Part shown: positions 58,901 to 64,000 of the stretch, in pieces
How the letters are laid out: each line of letters starts with the position of its first letter
How positions within the stretch are numbered: position 1 is the first letter of the stretch
DNA from: Terana coerulea
Lineage: Eukaryota; Basidiomycota; Agaricomycetes; Polyporales; Phanerochaetaceae
Reading direction: 5' to 3'
Assembly (NCBI GenBank): GCA_024811115.1
Contig: JAKOGH010000790.1
Span: 186,001 to 250,000 of the forward strand
DNA length: 64,000 bases
The notes under the pieces: model-generated
Told to the model about the DNA's origin: nothing
What the model saw: the letters and a program-made list of their open reading frames with translations, nothing else
The model's database searches: none
Program-made: the position numbers and the translations under genes

Positions 58901-61500
58901 CGGATACCACCAGTATCTTTGACTCCAGGCTCAATGCCGCCGTTGCAGGAGCAGACAAGGGCATGACGTCAACACTACAGACGGTCATGAATGCGGGCAC
59001 GAAGACGCAATGGTTGCTCCTGTGTCGCCCTCAGGGTGTGCTTGAGGTACGGGATGGACGCCTGTACCCCTTTGGCTAAATATTTGACTCGGCTCTTCTT
59101 GCTTCCCGCAGATATGGACCCTACCGAAGCTGACCCTCGCCTTCTCGACGTCAGTAATCTCTGTGTTAGAGAACGTCCTGACGGACTCTGGGGAGGGGCC
59201 GGCTCCGTCATTGCCCAGTGACACTCCGCGGAAGCCTCAGGATCTCGACATTGAACAGATCTTGATTACACCTCTGGGCGAGTCTTCGCCAACACCGCAC
59301 CTCTTGGTAAGCTCCGGCTCATCGCGCATAACGGCATAGGACTGAATTCAGTGACTCTATACTCGCCAGGTATGGCTCCGGTGCGGGCTCTTCGCCGTCT
59401 ACGAAGCACTACCGGGCCCTGCGTCCGTCGAGCCTCCACCAGCGACACGTGTTTCGACTCTCCCCGTCAAGTTCGTGAAAGTCGTCACTCGAGCGTTTGA
59501 TATCCAGCAGTCAGCGGCAGAAGAGCAAGAGAAGTCGGTGTTGGCCGAGCAGAAGCGCATCTCGAGGCAGCTCATACCATTCGTCACATCGCCTGCTCCT
59601 GGGAGGACCTTCTCTGGGGCCTTCCTCACAGGCGATCGCCCCTGTTGGATCCTCTCAACCGACAAGGGCGGAGTCAAGATCATGCCTTCAGGCCATAATG
59701 TCGTACACGCCTTCACCGCGTGTTCGTTGTGGGAGTCCAGAGGCGACTTCCTGCTGTATTCTGAAGAGGTGTGTCCGCCGCTTCTAGCCCGTTCTACCGA
59801 TAAAAGACATCTAATCAAGATTGGGTGGGTAGGGTCCCAGTTTGATTGAATGGGTTCCAGAGATACAGTTCGAGGGGCATCTTCCGTCAAAATCAATACC
59901 GAGACCTCGGGCATATTCTCACGTAACCTTTGACCCTACGACCATGCTTCTTGTAGCCGCCTCTTCGCTACAAGCGACTTTCACCTCATACGATGAGGAT
60001 CGCAATGTGGTTTGGGAGGCTGATGGTGAGTTCTATCATGAATCATCGTCCCAAACTTTCTTGCTAACAGCGAACAGAAGCAAATGTGGCGCTACCAACT
60101 GGTGAAACCTCCACACTCGAGCTGATATCGCCAGAAACGTGGGCGACGATGGATGGGTGAGTTCGTCACTTTCCCGTCCGAGACCGGAGCGCTAATGTTA
60201 TCTGTAGATACGAGTTTGCTCAGAACGAATTCGTGACATGTATGGAATGCGTCACATTGGAGTCGCTTAGCACCGACACCGGAGCCAAGGAGTTTATTGC
60301 TGTTAGTACGACGATCAACCGCGGCGAGGACCTGGCTGTCAAAGGCGCTGTGAGTAGACTCGTTTCGGGTACAAGCAAAATCTTGATTGCTATTTTACAG
60401 GTTTATGTGTTCGAGATTGTCGAGGTTGTACCCGACCCCGCAATAGACCACAAGCGGTGGTTCAGATTGAAGCTGCACTGTCGTGACGAAGCCAAAGGTC
60501 CAGTCACCGCTTTGTGCGGGATGAACAACTACCTCGTATCATCCATGGGGCAGAAAATCTTTGTTCGAGCCCTTGATTTGGATGAACGGCTCGTAGGAGT
60601 TGCATTCTTGGACGTCAGTGTTTATGTCACCTCGTTACGAGCGGTGAAAAATCTTCTCGTGATTGGTGACGCTTTGAAGGGAGTGTGGCTAGTCGCCTTC
60701 CAAGTAAGTTGGTATAAACTCTGCTAGGATCTACATTTATACAACGTCATACCTTAGGAAGACCCATACAAGCTAGTTGTTCTGGCAAAGGACTACTACC
60801 CCATCTCTATCGCTTGTGCGGACCTCTTCTTCGCGGCAGGCCGGGCGTCTGTTTTGTCGTGCGATGAAGAGGGTGTACTCAGGCTAAGCGAGTATGATCC
60901 TCATGGTGCGTATTAATGAAAATCCAGGGACGAAATAGGCTTAACCTGCCAAAATAGACCCGGAGTCTGGGAATGGGCAACGACTTCTCTGCCGCACCGA
61001 ATTCCATGGCCAGACAGAATATCGCACCTCGTGTACCATCGCGCGGCGAGGCAAAGGCGTGGATGCAGAAATACCTCAAGCCAAGATCATTTGCGGTGCG
61101 TCTGAGTGAGCTCACGCTGACATAGTTCTGACATTGCAGAAGGCATGATCGATGGTTCCCTCTCTTCACTCACGTATGTGGACCCCGCCGTGTCGAAGCG
61201 GCTGCACCTATTGCAAGGTCAGCTGACTCGTAACGTGCAACATGTGGCTGGGTTGAATCCTAAAGCCTTCCGGTGCGTGTTCATTTACTTTTGGTTTCCA
61301 CAGCTTCTAACGCAAGCGGTTTCAGAGTTGTTTGGAACGACCGTGTCTCGAGGCCCCTGAGCAAGGGGATCCTGGATGGAAACCTTCTGGCCGCTTTCGA
61401 AGACTTGCCCATACCACGCCAAATTGACATGACCCAGCAGATCGCCACGGACCGAGCTACAGTAATAAAAGACTGGTTGGACCTAGGAGGTGCTTGGTAA
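55939..61500 (+). CDS. CFT1: CFT1/CPSF160, pre-mRNA cleavage and polyadenylation subunit
   Basis: Large beta-propeller scaffold of CPSF/CPF that helps recognise the poly(A) signal. The start is the ATG at 55939 (MEALRHEILPPSGVEFASC); an upstream GTG codon is not a start. Seen in order: NVVVARSNFLRIFEVREE, YFIREHRLHGTVTGMERVRI, GLDRLLVSFKDAK, IALLEWSDIMHDLLTVSIHT, VLDLPVDVDERIRHVIDFAF, TIAVLFQFTQTW, LIIFTLDLVTRNCPVL, VEVHSEGGAVAKLSMGEAV, VMPVLEHIFIGSTVG, acidic EDVEMS..DDDD, DLYGPSQPADKQD, ISDMTFSVTRAG, RVKRKLHAIGGGRGMWSLAV, FVTCMECVTLES, KEFIAVSTTINRGEDLAVKG and the C-terminal GILDGNLLAAFEDLPIPRQI ending LDLGGAW. About 20 short introns; I found no required indel. Divergent from SEC31. Confidence 0.96.
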
Positions 61501-62229
61501 ACTTTGCTGAGTAGTCCCATTTCTGTGACACCAGTTTACTTCTACGGCTTGCTCATTGTTAATATACTTGCCAAATTACTTTATGGTCTACCGGTGCTAT
61601 GTAAGAACCATCTCCGTGAGCACGCTGTTAGCGAACACGACGTCCTCCAAGAGTGTACGGCAATCAGTTCGGTGGCGCTCAGCGGCGGCCTGTTTGCATC
61701 GTGTTAGGCGCACGCTCGCCGCAAGCCAGGAAAATCTCAGTTCCAGGTGCGTGTAAGGAGGATGTTACGCTCATCCCCAAGAAGCCTGTCACACCGGTCG
61801 GAGCCGTTTCACTAAAGCGGCACGCCCGTCCCGGAGAATTAACTCTTTCTGGCCCTCTCTCACCGATGGATCGTCCAGGCCATGTTTGCGGTGGTCTTAG
61901 GTGAGAAACTTCTGCGAATGGTGACTTCATTTCCTCACGCTTTTCATCTAAGTCCGGGCCTCTACGTCAGGCAGGGCAGATGGTAGTCGACTGTGACAGT
62001 GATATCGTTCAACGTGCCCTGCCTTATGCCAGTCACAACCGTGCGTTACAACACACAAATCACCCGAAAGTGCGTGGATGCAGCTTTCCGCGGCTTCTTC
62101 ACCTTGATGTATACTCGTGCGAAGGGCATGTCGTGCGCACCGCGCCTAACCCTGGCCCCTGTATAAGGGCACCCGATGCAACATGTCGCCCACCACCCCT
62201 TGTCGCTACCTGTGACATTGTACGCCGCT
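61501..62229. other. Intergenic
   Basis: CFT1 3' flank and promoter of the next gene; no supported coding sequence. Confidence 0.5.
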
Positions 62230-63783
62230 ATGCTGTCGTCGCTTGGCTTCGACTCGAAGACCTCCCCCGCAATAATCGTAATAATTCCAAGGTGAGTCGC
62301 TTGTGTGTTCTCGTTATGTCATGCATCGTCGCTGACTGCGATTCAGTATGTATTGGAGGTACCTCGGGGATTCTCTGTGCACGTCTTCAAGACCCCGTCG
62401 CCCCCCGCAGGAGCACAGGCTGGCACTGTAAAGCCAGAATACCCCCAAAGTCGCTCACCTCCGGGTCTGGGACGGAAGCAGCCCTCTTATCAGTCGCGGC
62501 CAGACCCCAGTCGAAAACCGTCTTTCGGTCGGCAGACAGATTACTTCGGTGATGCTGTCCAGGACTACGCCCCTCCTCTTGACTTGACTCGGTCGAAGTC
62601 GCAGAAGCCGTACGGAATCTTCCCTGGGACGATCCCCGATACGTACATCTACGAACGCTCGATATCCTCCGCCTCCGACCTCCCAGGAAGTCCTTCTTCC
62701 TCGTCGAGTTCGGACACCGACTCGACTATCGATACCCCCATCGGCGGTGAAGTCTCTTCCATTCGTGCAAGTAGCAGCGTCGAGACTCTTGAGGCGACAT
62801 TATACGCTTCACAGAACCTACAACAAGCCTCCATCAGTCCAGGCCCTTACGGTCCATACGGACCCGTCGTCGTCCCCGCACGCCCACCTGCGCTGTCCCC
62901 TCCTTCCAACTCTCCCGTGCGATACGTTCCCATTGCAGAGGACGATGAGAGCACCGTGGTCTCGGAAGAGCCAGACATGTCGAGAGTCTCAAGACCGACA
63001 CCCGTCTATCCACCTGTGACCGCGCCGCCGGTCGTTCCTATACGACGAAACTCGGACGAGCGCACCACGTCCCCGAGAACACAAGTTCCGCCATCGCTGG
63101 CTAGGAGAGACTCTTCTCAGCCGGCATCGCGCACGACATCTCCATCCGCATATGTGGTCGAGAGTGACCCTAACGTCCGCCTCCCTCCGGGCCTTCAGTA
63201 TGTGTCTTCGCTCCCGGGAGGTGGCCCTGTCCGTCGGTCGTCTGGATCCCCGCCAGTCGTTCTGCAAAACCCAGGGCAACGTTCGCCAAAGGGTAGTCCC
63301 GACATCACGCCGCGAACACCGGGCGGTTCAGACCTGGCCTCCCCTACGTCTCAAAAGCGGTGCGTGCGGTGGACTGAGGATCTCATTTGCCCCTCTCTGC
63401 CGCCGGGCCAACGAAGGAGGGGCTGGTACAACCGTCGCGGGTAAGTGTCTCGATATATCGTCGTCGATACGGCGCAAATCTCAATGGGTTTTCATCTCCG
63501 ACAGGGACCAGCTGTGGACTAACGACGGCAGGTATAAATCGCCTGACACAGGACAGGAATACCCTCCCGACCTCGCTGTAAGTGCCAAGCCTCCGTTTTC
63601 TATCGGAACGTGCTGACCATGCGAAAACAGCACTACCCAGAGCCAGACATGGGGTGGATGAACGAGGAAGGCGTTCGCATCGACGTCAAGCACAGGCTCG
63701 TTCCCAAACCGCCACTTCGCTCTGCGCTCAAGCGCTCCCCCGGTTCATCTGGCTCAATCCCTGAGCAAATCCGCTTAACTTAA
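62230..63783 (+). CDS. Ser/Pro-rich unknown with conserved C-terminal GWYNRRGDQLWTNDG block
   Basis: Not functionally known, but the C-terminus looks conserved in mushrooms. Likely start ATG 62230 (MLSSLGFDSKTSPAIIVIIP), an intron from 62300 ending GATTCAG at about 62346, then YVLEVPRGFSVHVFKTPSPP. The frame across this junction is off by one, so exon 1 is tentative. A disordered Ser/Pro/Tyr-rich body of about 350 residues has many SP sites (SISPGPYGPYGPVVVPARPP). The C-terminus is RCVRWTEDLICPSLPPGQRR, GWYNRRG, intron, DQLWTNDGRYKSP, GQEYPPDLA, intron, HYPEPDMGWMNEEGVRIDV, LVPKPPLRSALKR, stop at 63781-63783. Both C-terminal introns are GTAAGT..CAG or GACAG. LRSALK at the end could be a short binding motif. 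Confidence 0.75.
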
Positions 63784-64000
63784 GTGTAACGTTTTATGAG
63801 CTTTCTTCGCTATTATGGCCCGTCCATGGCCAGGGACTGTAAAAGATTAACTCTCGATACCCTTGTAGCATTAATGCCTAACATATCCGTAAAAGTATCT
63901 CATGCGCAGGATCCCGCTGTATTTACATATTTAATGTAGCATAGCAATACCATTTACTGTTTCCTCCTTTCTATCACACTGTTAGTCAGCCTAAGCAGTT
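63784..64000. other. 3' flank to window end
   Basis: AT-rich 3' UTR-like sequence; no gene. Confidence 0.6.

Noticed and set aside
1..64000. CRISPR arrays, bacterial operons, ribosome-binding sites, tRNA or rRNA genes
   Set aside because: The window is fungal nuclear DNA with spliced genes; none of these was seen on either strand.

Overview
This is nuclear DNA from a filamentous basidiomycete, most likely a wood-decaying Agaricomycete. Genes are split by many introns of about 50-60 bp with GT..AG ends and CTRAY-type branch points. The gene set fits: an AA9 cellulose monooxygenase with a CBM1 tail, MYND-finger paralogues of the kind expanded in mushrooms, and a PCNA with a long charged insertion. 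Placement below class is inference; Polyporales is a guess.

Layout. 1-1171 holds the 5' part of an eIF4E2/4EHP-like cap-binding protein (minus). 1.9-7.8 kb carries three tandem copies (A, B, C) of an unnamed fungal protein family; copy D lies at 15.0-16.2 kb and copy E (minus) at 26.8-28.0 kb. 7.9-13.1 kb holds two tandem MYND-finger genes (minus), both broken; one carries a 674-bp hAT-type MITE with a perfect 8-bp target duplication plus a second ~353-bp insertion. 13-15 kb is gene-poor. 16.6-24.8 kb, all minus: a monocarboxylate-type MFS transporter, a bZIP factor and a sphingoid-base-1-phosphate phosphatase. 29.1-33.2 kb is the corepressor Sin3 (minus), divergent from an MpaB/rubber-oxygenase-like haem enzyme at 34.4-36.2 kb. 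That gene converges on the AA9 gene (36.3-37.9 kb, minus). PCNA follows (38.7-40.1 kb, minus) with MluI cell-cycle boxes upstream. Then come two low-complexity proteins of unknown function (40.9-45.1 kb), a RecQ helicase (46.8-50.2 kb), SEC31 (50.7-55.5 kb, minus), CFT1/CPSF160 (55.9-61.5 kb) and a last Ser/Pro-rich unknown (62.2-63.8 kb).

The conserved genes are housekeeping functions (translation, chromatin, replication and repair, COPII traffic, mRNA 3'-end formation, sphingolipid metabolism). The left third and the 25-28 kb stretch are accessory: a lineage-expanded family, pseudogenes and transposons. I see no operon-like or biosynthetic cluster logic.

The most interesting items are: (i) the five-copy family with N-terminal PPxY motifs, an HPF..HDV..DW core, one membrane-like segment and a shared three-exon core; (ii) a 4-nt microexon completing the HPGP copper-site motif of the AA9 gene; (iii) a ~110-residue charged insertion in PCNA; (iv) the transposon-riddled MYND pair.

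Caution: many conserved genes, essential ones included (SIN3, SEC31), contain 1-2 nt frame breaks, mostly in C/G runs or GC repeats. I read these as consensus indels rather than biology, so single frameshifts here should not be taken as pseudogene evidence. Exon boundaries were assigned by eye from splice signals and family motifs.
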